Of a DNA stretch of 60,165 nt, positions 7,807 to 16,049 are shown one piece after another. Under the pieces are notes generated by a model. It was not told the DNA's origin. It worked only from the letters and a program-made list of their open reading frames with translations, and made no database searches. Made by a program: the position numbers and the translations under genes. Source of the DNA: a candidate division FCPU426 bacterium (lineage in GTDB: Bacteria; Oederibacteriota; JAAXVQ01; JAUVAV01); NCBI GenBank assembly GCA_030591525.1, contig JAUVAV010000017.1, forward strand, positions 1-60,165, in the 5' to 3' direction. Every line of letters starts with the position of its first letter. Positions within the stretch are counted from its first letter, which is position 1.

Positions 7807-8699
7807 AAGAATTAGTGATAATAAGCGGCAAAGGCGGAACCGGCAAAACCTCCATAACCGGCGCTTTCGCTGCTTTGGCTGGAAATTCGGTATTGGCGGA
7901 TTGCGATGTGGATGCCGCGGATTTGCATTTGCTGCTCAAACCACGAATAATCCAAAAGCATGATTTTTACGGCGGTTCACGCGCATTGATCCGAAACGAA
8001 CTTTGTACTGATTGCGGAAAATGCCGGGAGGTTTGCCGTTTTGATGCTATTGAGATTAGAGGCCCGGTGTCCCCGCACCGCCAAAAAACTTATCAGGTCG
8101 ATCCGGTGGCTTGCGAAGGCTGCGGATTATGCGCTTATTTCTGTCCGGCCCAAGCGATTCAATTTGACCCGGCGCTTAACGGAGAATGGTATATTTCCGG
8201 GACGAATTATGGACCCATGGTTCATGCGCAATTAGGCATGGCCGAGGGAAATTCCGGAAAACTAGTCAGCCTGATACGCCAGGAAGCCAAAAAAATTGCG
8301 GAAGAAGAAAAAATAGAAAATTTATTGATTGATGGGTCGCCGGGCATAGGCTGTCCGGTAATTGCCTCGATTACCGGTGCGGACCAGGTGCTGATTATTA
8401 CGGAGCCGACTTTAAGCGGCCTGCATGATTTGCAAAGAGTGGCTGAACTTACGCGGCATTTTCATATACCTGCCATGGTGGGTATTAATAAATGGGATAT
8501 CAACGAAGAGTTAACCGGTGAAATTACGCGCCAGGCCGAAGAGTTAGGCCTGACTATGGCGGGGAAAATCCGTTATAGCCGCGCGGTTACCGAAGCCCAG
8601 GTAAAGCAAATGCCGATTGTAGAGTACACCAATGACGGTATCAGTCAAGATATCCGGGAACTTTGGCAGGTAGTTATGGGAGAATTGAATAAAAGTTAA
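7803..8699 (+). CDS. MinD/Mrp-type P-loop ATPase with inserted ferredoxin domain (copy 2)
   Basis: A 298-residue paralogue of the preceding protein, coupled to it by the ATGA overlap. Walker A GKGGTGKTS is near residues 9-17. The ferredoxin insert has CTDCGKCREVC and CEGCGLCAYFCP (about residues 64-110), and IDGSPGIGCPVIASI is the Walker B/switch region. MinD-family ATPases work as dimers, and adjacent diverged copies suggest a heterodimer, as in comparable operons of Desulfovibrio and methanogens. The expected role is ATP-driven handling of a metal-sulfur cluster for the NifX-like proteins encoded on both sides. Confidence 0.87.
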   Translation: MKELVIISGKGGTGKTSITGAFAALAGNSVLADCDVDAADLHLLLKPRIIQKHDFYGGSRALIRNELCTDCGKCREVCRFDAIEIRGPVSPHRQKTYQVDPVACEGCGLCAYFCPAQAIQFDPALNGEWYISGTNYGPMVHAQLGMAEGNSGKLVSLIRQEAKKIAEEEKIENLLIDGSPGIGCPVIASITGADQVLIITEPTLSGLHDLQRVAELTRHFHIPAMVGINKWDINEELTGEITRQAEELGLTMAGKIRYSRAVTEAQVKQMPIVEYTNDGISQDIRELWQVVMGELNKS

Positions 8700-8721
8700 T
8701 AAAATAAAGGAGAAACGTATT

Positions 8722-9060
8722 ATGCGTATTGCAATACCAGTAGCTAATGGCAAATTATCCATGCATTTCGCGCATTGTGAAGAATTTGTCCTGATTGATG
8801 TGGATGAACAGGAAAAGAAAATTACCGGCCAAGCGGGGCTTAAGCCGCCGGCGCACGAACCCGGCGTGCTTCCGCGCTGGCTGCATGAGCAGGGAGCTAA
8901 TATAATCATTGCCGGAGGCATGGGGCAGCGGGCCCAACAGCTTTTCGTCCAGAACGGAATAACCGTGATCGTAGGTGCGGATAGCGGGTCGCCGGAGGAA
9001 TTGGTCTCAGCTTATTTGAATAGTACTTTGCAGACCGGGGCTAATCTTTGTGATCACTAA
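8722..9060 (+). CDS. NifX/ORP-like family protein (copy 2)
   Basis: A 112-residue protein of the same Fe-Mo cofactor-binding fold as the one at 5885. It begins MRIAIPVANGKLSMHFAHCEEF; the S.HF..C segment replaces the S..D.RFG of copy 1, and the histidine/cysteine pair is typical of ORP-type members that may bind a metal cluster. IIAGGMGQRAQQLFVQNGI is the conserved core. An AAGGAG site precedes the ATG. The stop codon TAA (9058-9060) lies inside the terminal inverted repeat of the element that follows, so the last residues may have been altered by that insertion. Confidence 0.82.
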   Translation: MRIAIPVANGKLSMHFAHCEEFVLIDVDEQEKKITGQAGLKPPAHEPGVLPRWLHEQGANIIIAGGMGQRAQQLFVQNGITVIVGADSGSPEELVSAYLNSTLQTGANLCDH

Positions 9061-9329
9061 TTAGTATCTGTTGCGGAAGCGTGTTTTTTTAAGTTTGTCA
9101 TTCCGAACCCTTCGCATGTCATCTCGAGCTGTAGGCGAGGGATCTCCACGCATACTTGAAAATGTAGTCTATTGCTACATTCCAAAGTCGGCTCAGGACA
9201 GGCTCCGTGAGGAATCTCCACGAAAACGCCTGAATTATCAGGTCTCCTGGAGATTCTTCGCCTTCGGCTCAGAATGACAAAACGCGGGGAGCCCGCTAAA
9301 AATAGCTTTCCGCAACAGGAACTAATTAG
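9057..9329. mobile_element. MITE-like element with ~23-bp terminal inverted repeats
   Basis: The left end CTAATTAGTATCTGTTGCGG (9057-9076) and the right end CCGCAACAGGAACTAATTAG (9310-9329) are inverted repeats with only two or three mismatches. The ~225-base interior has its own inverted-repeat character: GTCATTCCGA...GAGGGATCTCC at left against GGAGATTCTTCGCC...CAGAATGACA at right. It has no transposase. Related ends occur at 25911 and 39208. The left end supplies the stop codon of the preceding gene. The weak open frame inside it is not a gene. Confidence 0.75.
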
Positions 9330-9451
9330 AAATTGATTTTATACCTTTTTAATGATATACTTTCATCCTGAAAAATATTTGTGCCAAAAGAGAAAGCATA
9401 ATGCGACTAAAGCACGATTGAATGGAGAAAAAAGTGGGTGAGAGTTGTAGT

Positions 9452-9859
9452 ATGCCGACTGCTTCGCCCGAAGCAGTGGAAGCGTTAAAAAATGTCAAGA
9501 CTATCGCGATTGTGGGGTTTTCTCCCAAGCCGGAGCGGCCTTCCCACCAAACAGCCCTTTACCTTAAACAGCGTGGTTATGAGGTTATTCCTATCCGGCC
9601 GGGAATAGCGGAAAGCATGGGCGAGAGAGCATATAGTTCTTTGACCGAATACGGCCGGGCCGTGGACGTAGTGAATATTTTTCGTCGTCCGGAGGCTGTG
9701 CCGGGAATCCTGGAAGAAGCAATACAATTGGGATGCCGCGTAATCTGGATGCAGGAAGGTATATGTCACGAGGAGGCGGCTAAAAAAGCGAAAGCTGCGG
9801 GGGTAAAAGTAGTGCAGAATAAATGTATTTTGAGAGTGCATCAAGGCATGTCGCGATAG
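9452..9859 (+). CDS. CoA-binding domain protein (YccU-like)
   Basis: A ~135-residue Rossmann-fold CoA-binding protein (CoA_binding_2). It has the VKTIAIVGFSPKPERPSH motif near the N terminus, followed by GYEVIPIRPG and VIWMQEGI...AAGVKVVQNKCI; the terminal Cys is conserved in the family. Cytoplasmic; the ligand is CoA or an acyl-CoA and the physiological role is unknown. I prefer ATG 9452, behind GGGTGAGAG, over ATG 9422, which lacks a ribosome site and gives an N-terminal tail unlike the family. It precedes a CoA-disulfide reductase gene, which fits a CoA-redox theme. Confidence 0.82.
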   Translation: MPTASPEAVEALKNVKTIAIVGFSPKPERPSHQTALYLKQRGYEVIPIRPGIAESMGERAYSSLTEYGRAVDVVNIFRRPEAVPGILEEAIQLGCRVIWMQEGICHEEAAKKAKAAGVKVVQNKCILRVHQGMSR

Positions 9860-9918
9860 ATGTAGGGGTGTCCCTATGAGGGCGCCCTAATAAATTAAAG
9901 AAAGGAATTAAAACATTT

Positions 9919-11589
9919 ATGAAAGTAGTTATCGTGGGCGGGGTTGCCGCCGGACCGAAAGCAGCATCCAAGATTATACGGCTTAATCCGGAGGCTGATG
10001 TTACCATCGTGGAAAAAGATAAATTTTTATCCTATGCCGGTTGTGGTCTCCCCTATTATATTTCCGGCGAGGTCAAGGAGCAGAAGGAGCTTATGTGTAC
10101 GCCGGTAGGGGTGGTTCGCGATCCGGTGTTTTTTCGAAAAGTAAAAAATGTTCATGTTTTAACTGAGACCGCGGCCAAGGAAATTGACCGCACGGGTAAA
10201 CGTCTGCGTGTCCAAAAACTAACCGACCAACAGGAACAATGGCTGGATTATGACAAATTAGTGTTAGCCACAGGAGCTGATCCTATAATGCCGCCGCTGC
10301 CTGGACATGATTTGGAAAATATTTTTACTCTGCACGGTGTCCATGATGCCGAGGCCATTAAAGCACTGCTGGCGGAAGATAAAGCCTGGGATGTGGTTAT
10401 CATTGGCGGCGGACTTATTGGCATTGAAATCACCGAGGCTTTAACCCATAAAGGCTGCCGGGTTACGATTGTGGAGAAATTCCCGCAGATATTCCGCATG
10501 CTGGATTGGGAAATGGCCAAGCTGGTGGCGCTGCATATGGAAACCAAGGGAGTGAAAATACTCACGGGAACCGAGGTGAAAGCTTTTAAGGGTCAGAACA
10601 AGGTTAAGGAAGTAGTGACTGACAAGAGTACGCTTCCCGCAGATGTGGTGATTATGTCAGTCGGCGTGCGGCCGCAGGTTCAATTGGCGCAAGCCGCCGG
10701 ACTGGACATCGGAGCATGGAAGGCCATAAAAGTTAACGCCCAAATGCAGACCTCGGATCCGGATATTTACGCGGCCGGGGATTGTGTGGAATGCCTTGAT
10801 CGGATAACCGGCAAAGCCTGTTACATGCCCATGGGTTCAACTGCCAACAAACAAGGACGCGTGGCGGCGAACAATATCTGCGGGCATGCGGATGCTTTCC
10901 CCGGCGTATTGGGAAGCACCATCTGTAAAGTTTTTGATTATGCCGTGGCCCGGACCGGATTAACCGAGAGCGCGGCTAAAGAGATGGGGAAAGAAGTGGT
11001 TAGCGTGATGGCGCCGGCTCCGGATAGAGCGCATTTTATGTCCGACGCCAAGCCATTACTGCTGAAATTGGTGGTGGATAAAGAAAACCGCAAGCTTTTA
11101 GGCGCGCAGGCTACGGGCCCGGGTGATGCCGATAAACGCATGGATGTAGCTGCCATGGCCCTCATGTCCGGCTGGACCGTGGATCAATTGGCGAATGCCG
11201 ATTTGTGTTACGCGCCGCCCTATGCGCCGGCCATGGACAATATCATTACCGCGGCCAATGTCGCCCGCAACAAACTTGACGGCTTTATGGAGGGTGTGGC
11301 CGCCCAGGAAGTCCATCAAATGCTGGAAGAGAAGAAAGAATTTATTTTTCTGGATGTGCGCAGTCCGGCCGAATATGAGGAAGTCCGCCTGCCGGAATCA
11401 ACTTTGATTCCCTTGGGAACGCTGCGCGGCCGGCTGAAGGAACTGCCAAAGGATATGGAGATAATCACTTTTTGCAGAATCTCCTTGAGAGGTTATGAGG
11501 CGGCTTTAATCCTGAAGGCGGCGGGATACCAGAAGGTAAGAGTTATGGACGGCGGGGTGCTTATGTGGCCGTATGAAAAGATTAAGTAG
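9919..11589 (+). CDS. CoA-disulfide reductase with C-terminal rhodanese domain (CoADR-RHD)
   Basis: A 556-residue flavoprotein. The FAD motif is VGGVAAGPKAA at 6-16. The single redox Cys42 in SYAGCGLPYYISG is diagnostic for CoA-disulfide reductases and NADH peroxidase relatives. The NAD(P)H motif VVIIGGGLIGIE is near 157-168, and the second FAD motif YAAGDC is near 290. Residues ~455-556 form a rhodanese domain with the active-site loop FCRISLRGYEA. Fused enzymes of this type reduce CoA-disulfide, CoA-persulfide or polysulfide with NAD(P)H and handle sulfane sulfur in the cytoplasm. Length is normal for the fused form. AAAGGAA lies 5' of the ATG. Confidence 0.9.
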   Translation: MKVVIVGGVAAGPKAASKIIRLNPEADVTIVEKDKFLSYAGCGLPYYISGEVKEQKELMCTPVGVVRDPVFFRKVKNVHVLTETAAKEIDRTGKRLRVQKLTDQQEQWLDYDKLVLATGADPIMPPLPGHDLENIFTLHGVHDAEAIKALLAEDKAWDVVIIGGGLIGIEITEALTHKGCRVTIVEKFPQIFRMLDWEMAKLVALHMETKGVKILTGTEVKAFKGQNKVKEVVTDKSTLPADVVIMSVGVRPQVQLAQAAGLDIGAWKAIKVNAQMQTSDPDIYAAGDCVECLDRITGKACYMPMGSTANKQGRVAANNICGHADAFPGVLGSTICKVFDYAVARTGLTESAAKEMGKEVVSVMAPAPDRAHFMSDAKPLLLKLVVDKENRKLLGAQATGPGDADKRMDVAAMALMSGWTVDQLANADLCYAPPYAPAMDNIITAANVARNKLDGFMEGVAAQEVHQMLEEKKEFIFLDVRSPAEYEEVRLPESTLIPLGTLRGRLKELPKDMEIITFCRISLRGYEAALILKAAGYQKVRVMDGGVLMWPYEKIK

Positions 11590-11643
11590 GAGCGGAATTC
11601 TATTTTATAATATATAAGTGCTAGTTATAATAAATCCGCAGTT

Positions 11644-11671
11644 GTAGGGGCGTTTAATTAAACGCCCCTAC
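11644..11671. repeat. 28-bp perfect GTAGGGGCG palindrome
   Basis: Arms GTAGGGGCGTTTAA and TTAAACGCCCCTAC are exact reverse complements. It is one of several GTAGGGG-type palindromes in the window and lies 55 bases behind the CoA-disulfide reductase stop. Confidence 0.85.
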
Positions 11672-11710
11672 AGCACGTGAGTAAAATATCTTATTGTGCC
11701 TCTGATTATC

Positions 11711-11742
11711 AAAACATCCCGCCCTGAAGGGCGGGATGTTTT
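11711..11742. terminator. Bidirectional intrinsic terminator
   Basis: AAAACATCCCGCCCT and AGGGCGGGATGTTTT enclose a 2-base loop. A G+C-rich 9-bp core flanked by A- and T-tracts works as an intrinsic terminator on either strand. It separates the CoA-disulfide reductase from the secreted-protein gene. Confidence 0.75.
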
Positions 11743-11853
11743 GATCCGCGATGTAGAAAAGCATTGTTCCTTATAGAGAAAACCCTTAATCATAAAATAT
11801 AAATCAAGCAACCATTTCGCTTGAATGGGGTTATAATATATAAGGAGGTTATG

Positions 11854-13611
11854 ATGCTAAAAAAATATTGCCCACCGTTTCTACTCCTGTTTATGCTTGC
11901 TTTTATATTAAATCACGCTGGATTTTCATCAGCCCAAATTAGTCAAAACCAATTATCCGAGGTAAAAGTTGGGGTTGTTTATGAAAGACTGAATGACAAT
12001 CGGCCGAAAAGAACCCTGACAGAGCATATTGAGATTCTAAAAGCAACGCACGCGGATCTGATATTTAGAGCTTCCTGGAGATGGAAACCATGTTTGAACA
12101 GTTGTTCCGAGCTTTCCACTCCCGAATTGCAGCAAGAGTGCGAGTTGACCGGCTATACCCACGAAAGCATGCAAAATACCATCCAGGAGATCAAAGGTGC
12201 GGTTCCGGATATTCTTATAGTGGGAGCTATCCCGGCGCAGAGGATCAACCAAGCGGGTGAACTTAACGAATTCACGGGCACGACATATAATGCCGTGCAA
12301 GTTTGGGATATGGCAGTGGATCCGGCCAAATGGGACATCACGAAAATATCCAAAGAGGATTTTCAAACCGGTGTAGCCAACTCCGGTTTTTCAGGTACGG
12401 ACGGGTATTATCCGGATATTACCAATCCGGTTTACCAAGAAATACTCTTAAGTTGGGCGAAAAAACAGATCGATTCTGGAATGGATGCCATATGGGTGGA
12501 TTTATTATATACCCAAGCCGGGTTGCTTGCAACAATCACGGAGGATGAGGAGCATGATGCGGTAAGAGAATCATTTAAAGCGGCATCAGATATGGTTGAT
12601 AAAATTCATCAATATGGAGAGTCAGTCGGCAAATATATTTATGTTGGAACTTGGTCTTCTTGTATGAACTATCCTTATGTCATGCCTAAACTCGATTTTG
12701 TAACCGTGACTCCTACCAGCATGGAAATAGTAAATAGGAATTTTAATGAAAACCAATGGACGGATACAAAAACCAAAATAAGCAATGCTTTTGGGGAAAT
12801 TCCCATATTTGCTTTTATAGATTGGGCCGGTGATGGCGCGCCGATTTCGGTATTCAGCCAGGAGTTGGATCAGGCAGGACAGCGGGAGGTGCTGGAAAAA
12901 GCGGATGTTTTTTTCACGGCCAAAGGTATGACTTTTGTATATCCAGTGCACGGAGGATCTTTGGGTGAGAGCGCAACTAAACTTGCTTACATGGGGATTT
13001 ATGATTATGGTTGGTACGATGCGCAGGCGCCGGAGTTCGATACCTATGGAAAAATCTGTGAACTGGCCCAAAATAAAGTGCCGCCCGAAGTATCGATTAT
13101 TACTCCGCAAGCGGGCGCCAAAGTTTTCGGGTTGGTCTCGATTGAGGCTGCGGCTACGGACAATTTGGGAGTTTCGAAAGTCGAATTTTATATCGACGGG
13201 CTTTTAAGCTTTACGGATACCGCCTCTCCCTATCAATGGTTATGGCCTTCCCGGGGATCTTCTTGGGGGGAACATAAGATAAAAGTCATTGCGTATGACA
13301 CAAATGATAACTTTAGCGAACAGGAGATTACAGTTCAGATAATAGATGCGGTAGTGTCCGGCGTTTATCCCAATCCTTATATCAAGGGGGAAAGCCCGGA
13401 AGACAAGATAAGGTTTATCAATTTACCGCAAGAGGCTGTGTTGAGAATTTTTACTATGTCCGGCGAATTGATTCAGACCATTAAACATAAGGCCCCCGCG
13501 GACGGAGGCAGCGAAGAATGGGATTTGTCGGGCATAGCCGGAGGAATATATATTTATACGATAGATTCATTCCAGGGATTGAAAAAAGGAAAATTAAGCG
13601 TAATTAAATGA
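11854..13611 (+). CDS. Secreted multidomain protein: TIM-barrel-like domain, Ig-like domain, FlgD/type-IX-like C-terminal module
   Basis: The precursor has a signal peptide (KKYCPPFLLLFMLAFILNHAG) with cleavage probably after FSSAQ. Residues ~35-410 form a large alpha/beta domain with glycosidase-like features, including GMDAIWVDLLY and IFAFIDWAGDG segments, resembling putative glycoside-hydrolase barrels; I cannot identify the catalytic acids. Next comes an Ig-like domain (VSIITPQAGAKVFG...VKVIAYDTNDN type), then ~75 residues with VYPNPY...LRIFTMSGELI...WDLSG...GIYIYTI, the FlgD-Ig or type IX sorting-like module. I choose ATG 11854 because AAGGAGG is 5 bases upstream; ATG 11851 is too close. 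Codon usage is more AT-rich than in the neighbours. Confidence 0.7.
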   Translation: MLKKYCPPFLLLFMLAFILNHAGFSSAQISQNQLSEVKVGVVYERLNDNRPKRTLTEHIEILKATHADLIFRASWRWKPCLNSCSELSTPELQQECELTGYTHESMQNTIQEIKGAVPDILIVGAIPAQRINQAGELNEFTGTTYNAVQVWDMAVDPAKWDITKISKEDFQTGVANSGFSGTDGYYPDITNPVYQEILLSWAKKQIDSGMDAIWVDLLYTQAGLLATITEDEEHDAVRESFKAASDMVDKIHQYGESVGKYIYVGTWSSCMNYPYVMPKLDFVTVTPTSMEIVNRNFNENQWTDTKTKISNAFGEIPIFAFIDWAGDGAPISVFSQELDQAGQREVLEKADVFFTAKGMTFVYPVHGGSLGESATKLAYMGIYDYGWYDAQAPEFDTYGKICELAQNKVPPEVSIITPQAGAKVFGLVSIEAAATDNLGVSKVEFYIDGLLSFTDTASPYQWLWPSRGSSWGEHKIKVIAYDTNDNFSEQEITVQIIDAVVSGVYPNPYIKGESPEDKIRFINLPQEAVLRIFTMSGELIQTIKHKAPADGGSEEWDLSGIAGGIYIYTIDSFQGLKKGKLSVIK

Positions 13612-13737
13612 ACGCCAATGAGCACGCCCGCGCAGGGCGATACCACCATTTAGAATGGAATGTTGATTTCCACAGGGTAATTGCAGAGACAGGTTGTAAA
13701 TCTGTTGCTACGGCAATTCACCAAAAGAAAATATTCT

Positions 13738-14817
13738 CTAATTCCAAACAAACTTCTGTTTAAGGTCATTGCCATATGAATGGGGAAAATATCCATCATG
13801 TTGAAGTCTGCCTACGACAATTCCTGGGGCAATACCTTGTGAGCCGGCAAAACGCTTGATAGCCGGCCTGCTTTTATCGCCTTTTTTAAGAAAGGACTTA
13901 TAGTCAGGCGGGGAAATCAAGGTGACTGAGGCAAATTTATCCGCAGCTTTTTCCAGCAAATCGCTTTTTGTATTATCTTCAATAAATACTGTTTTTTTTC
14001 CGTGCAGGAGAATATGCGCCGCTTCATGAAAGAAAGTAAACCAGAAATGATCATCTGTTTTATACCTTAAACTAAGCTGGATGAGCGCTTTATCACGAGT
14101 CAACCAGCGGGTGGCGCCGCTGGTATGGGTTTTAGGGAGTTCCGGAACAAAAACGAGAGCTACGCCCGCCTGGGCGCATAATTGCGTCAATTTTGGTAAA
14201 AATGTTGGTGGTGTTGTAAGAGAGAGTTTGCGTATAGAAGGGAGAACCTTGCGGAATTTATCAGAATTAAAAGCATTACAGACGATTTTTTGGGACTCGA
14301 GTTCTCCCTTTCTTAGCCAGGCGGCAATCGAAGCCGGTGCACTTTGAAAAACCGGAGATTTTCGAAAGGCCACATTCAACTGGTACAATTTCCGCCATTG
14401 TTCAGGTGAAGCTACGCCGAAGAAACTAAGCATAGCTTCCAATTGACGTGCTTTGTCTTTAAAGTGCGTGACCCAACCCGCGTTGATCATGGCCCGTAAA
14501 GGAAATTCTTTAAGCCAGGCTGATTGTTTTTTGATCCACTTTTGTTCATTCCTTTGAGCCAGAAATTCCCGGTAAGTCTGTTCGCGTTTATTCCAAAAAC
14601 CGGCCGGTACGCCTAGTACGCGTTCAAGTTGCAAAGCAGTTTCGGGAGTAATAGCGGTTTTTCCTTTGATTATCTCATTAATGGTTTTTTTAGGCCTGCC
14701 GGTCCGTTCAGCCAGCTCAGCTTGTGTCATTCCGAGCGCTTCCAACGTTTCGAGCAGCGTCTCTCCCGGCCGGGAGACAGAATCAGGAATATATTCATTT
14801 TTTATTTCGTCAATCAT
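13738..14817 (-). CDS. higA: HigA-type antitoxin with XRE helix-turn-helix and ImmA/IrrE (M78) domain
   Basis: A 359-residue protein. Residues ~18-75 form a HigA-type XRE helix-turn-helix (MTQAELAERTGRPKKTINEI) with ALQLERVLGVPAGFW, the HigA signature. Residues ~200-300 form an ImmA/IrrE-like metallopeptidase domain with FFHEAAHILLHG near 263-274; the HExxH zinc motif is intact as HEAAH. Fusion of a HigA antitoxin to an ImmA/IrrE domain is a known long-HigA arrangement, and the peptidase may cleave a partner under stress. The gene overlaps the upstream toxin gene by 8 bases. It is probably autoregulated through the palindrome at 15154-15170. Confidence 0.87.
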   Translation of the reverse strand: MIDEIKNEYIPDSVSRPGETLLETLEALGMTQAELAERTGRPKKTINEIIKGKTAITPETALQLERVLGVPAGFWNKREQTYREFLAQRNEQKWIKKQSAWLKEFPLRAMINAGWVTHFKDKARQLEAMLSFFGVASPEQWRKLYQLNVAFRKSPVFQSAPASIAAWLRKGELESQKIVCNAFNSDKFRKVLPSIRKLSLTTPPTFLPKLTQLCAQAGVALVFVPELPKTHTSGATRWLTRDKALIQLSLRYKTDDHFWFTFFHEAAHILLHGKKTVFIEDNTKSDLLEKAADKFASVTLISPPDYKSFLKKGDKSRPAIKRFAGSQGIAPGIVVGRLQHDGYFPHSYGNDLKQKFVWN

Positions 14818-15148
14818 GAGTATCAGCCACCTCGATTATTGTTATTGCTGTTACTTTAGTCCAGTCAAGCCCACCATCTTTCTTCTTCGGCAAAGGGTTA
14901 TGGCAGGGACAAAATATAAGTCTATAGGGGTGCTGGAGATCCACGGATAATTGACCGGCGCGATCTCCATGCAACTCATGGCAGCGTGTTTGGAGTAATT
15001 TTCGCATGATTTCAAGCGATTCCGCTGCTGTCAAGTCATCAAGCCGTCGTCTTAGTAATTTTGCCATAGTAGCGCCCCAATGTTTGCGAGCTCGTTTCTC
15101 ATCAAGGCAAGCTTTTTTTAATTTGCCAGTTTTAAAGATGATATTCAA
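14810..15148 (-). CDS. higB: HigB/RelE-type toxin
   Basis: A 112-residue basic protein of the HigB/RelE superfamily, ribosome-dependent mRNA interferases. It begins NIIFKTGKLKKACLDEKRARKHWG and has RLDDLTAAESLEIM, the LSVDLQHPYRLIF core strands and a final TAITIIEVADTHD strand, the usual HigB layout. The start appears to be TTG at 15148; GAAAGG on the same strand, inside the operator palindrome, is its ribosome site. It is the promoter-proximal gene of the toxin-antitoxin operon, in the order typical of higBA. Activity is inferred from family, not from visible catalytic residues. Confidence 0.8.
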   Translation of the reverse strand: MNIIFKTGKLKKACLDEKRARKHWGATMAKLLRRRLDDLTAAESLEIMRKLLQTRCHELHGDRAGQLSVDLQHPYRLIFCPCHNPLPKKKDGGLDWTKVTAITIIEVADTHD

Positions 15149-15153
15149 TGTCG

Positions 15154-15170
15154 TTAACCTTTCGGGTTAA
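15154..15170. promoter_or_regulatory. Operator-like palindrome of the higBA operon
   Basis: TTAACC and GGTTAA flank a 5-base spacer directly upstream of the toxin start and overlap its ribosome site. Antitoxin dimers of the HigA family bind such inverted repeats, so this is the likely autoregulatory operator. Confidence 0.6.
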
Positions 15171-15600
15171 TATATTTTACATAATATTAAAGTAGCTTGT
15201 CAAACAATATTTTTCGCGATATTTCCAAACTATGGTGAATTATTACACGCGCAAATGGTTACAAAATATATCCCGATGGTTGAATAATCGTAACCTTTTA
15301 ATCGGGTAGATTTTCTGGCTTTTCGCATATCGCATATTGTATATGACAGTTTTTTCATGAAAAAATTTCATACAAAATCGTAAATTGTAGGTAACGGTTG
15401 CGACCGTTCCCTACAATGAACATATGCACATGAAACGCAACAATGGAATTGACAAATTCCGCGGAAAGAGGGAAAGTAATAGAGTATTTTTATATAAATA
15501 GCAGGGAACAATCGAGACTGTTCCCTAAATATTAAATAAAGGACCCAAAAGCATGCGGTCTGAAAAACAAAAGCAATACAGAAAAAAGTGCAGCGATTGA
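15171..15600. other. Intergenic DNA with stem-loops; candidate small RNA region
   Basis: No convincing gene lies here. Structure seen: a 16-bp palindrome TTTTTTCATGAAAAAA (15349-15364); a hairpin at 15385-15416 (TTGTAGGTAACGGT against ACCGTTCCCTACAA, one mismatch); a hairpin at 15503-15526 (AGGGAACA / TGTTCCCT); then the strong terminator at 15601. Short basic frames (25 and 15 codons) exist without ribosome sites. A transcript of up to ~250 bases ending at 15638 is possible. The region is AT-rich and lies between higBA and Hachiman. Confidence 0.4.
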
Positions 15601-15638
15601 CCAGGAACACGTACAACACGTGTTCCTGGTTTTTTTTT
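15601..15638 (+). terminator. Strong intrinsic terminator (plus strand)
   Basis: CCAGGAACACGT (15601-15612) pairs with ACGTGTTCCTGG (15618-15629) around a 5-base loop, and nine T residues follow. No annotated plus-strand gene precedes it within the island, which suggests an unannotated transcript upstream or a decayed gene. Confidence 0.8.
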
Positions 15639-15766
15639 TAGGAATAAAAAAACAATAAGAGAACACGCACGATATCAAACCAAACGAGATTTTTTAATGA
15701 CGCAAACAACACTGTGCCAGGCACTCAAAAAAAATCATCGGCGGGATTGTTAGGTTTTTGAAATAG

Positions 15767-15997
15767 AGGCCCAGGCTCAATCAGGACTCAAGGCTGTGGT
15801 GGTGGGTAGAAAAGAAAGAGGGAAGTGAGTATGAACAGGTCAAGGAGGTCGGGCATTGGCATGATCTCTATGATACAGCCAAAACCGAGCAGATTTATAA
15901 AACCTCCATGAAAGAACCAGGAGAATACAAAATCTGTGTCCGTGCCCGGGAAATGGCCTATCCCCCCCCCCAGGCCAGCAACATCAGTCGAATATAG
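15767..15997 (+). pseudogene. Gene fragment, probable C-terminal piece of a fibronectin-III-like secreted protein
   Basis: An open frame without a start codon runs from a stop at 15764 to TAG 15995-15997. Its translation ends in KEPGEYKICVRAREMAYPP and then QASNISRI. This pattern (PGEYKxxVRA... S-N-I) resembles the last strands of Fn3-type domains in large secreted proteins. A ten-C tract lies inside and could mark a further frameshift. It is most likely debris left by insertion or deletion in the defence island. The 93-residue open frame on the opposite strand is its shadow. Confidence 0.4.
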
Positions 15998-16028
15998 GGG
16001 AGATTGATTTGATTGTTCAATGAGGTAG

Positions 16029-16049
16029 GGGCGAATATTGTATTCGCCC
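16029..16049. repeat. GGGGCG-type hairpin
   Basis: GGGCGAATA and TATTCGCCC flank a 3-base loop and are preceded by GTAG, as in the other GTAGGGG palindromes. It sits between the gene fragment and hamA. The remaining bases up to 16262 hold no recognisable feature except the hamA ribosome site GAGGGGG. Confidence 0.6.

Noticed and set aside
5885-9060. Nitrogen-fixation gene cluster
   Set aside because: Only NifX-like folds and MinD-type ATPases are present. No nifH, nifD, nifK, nifE, nifN or nifB was seen; the set matches ORP-type clusters instead.
9071-9277. Open frame of 68 codons inside the repeat
   Set aside because: It lies entirely in the MITE-like element and is made of inverted-repeat sequence, with no ribosome site.
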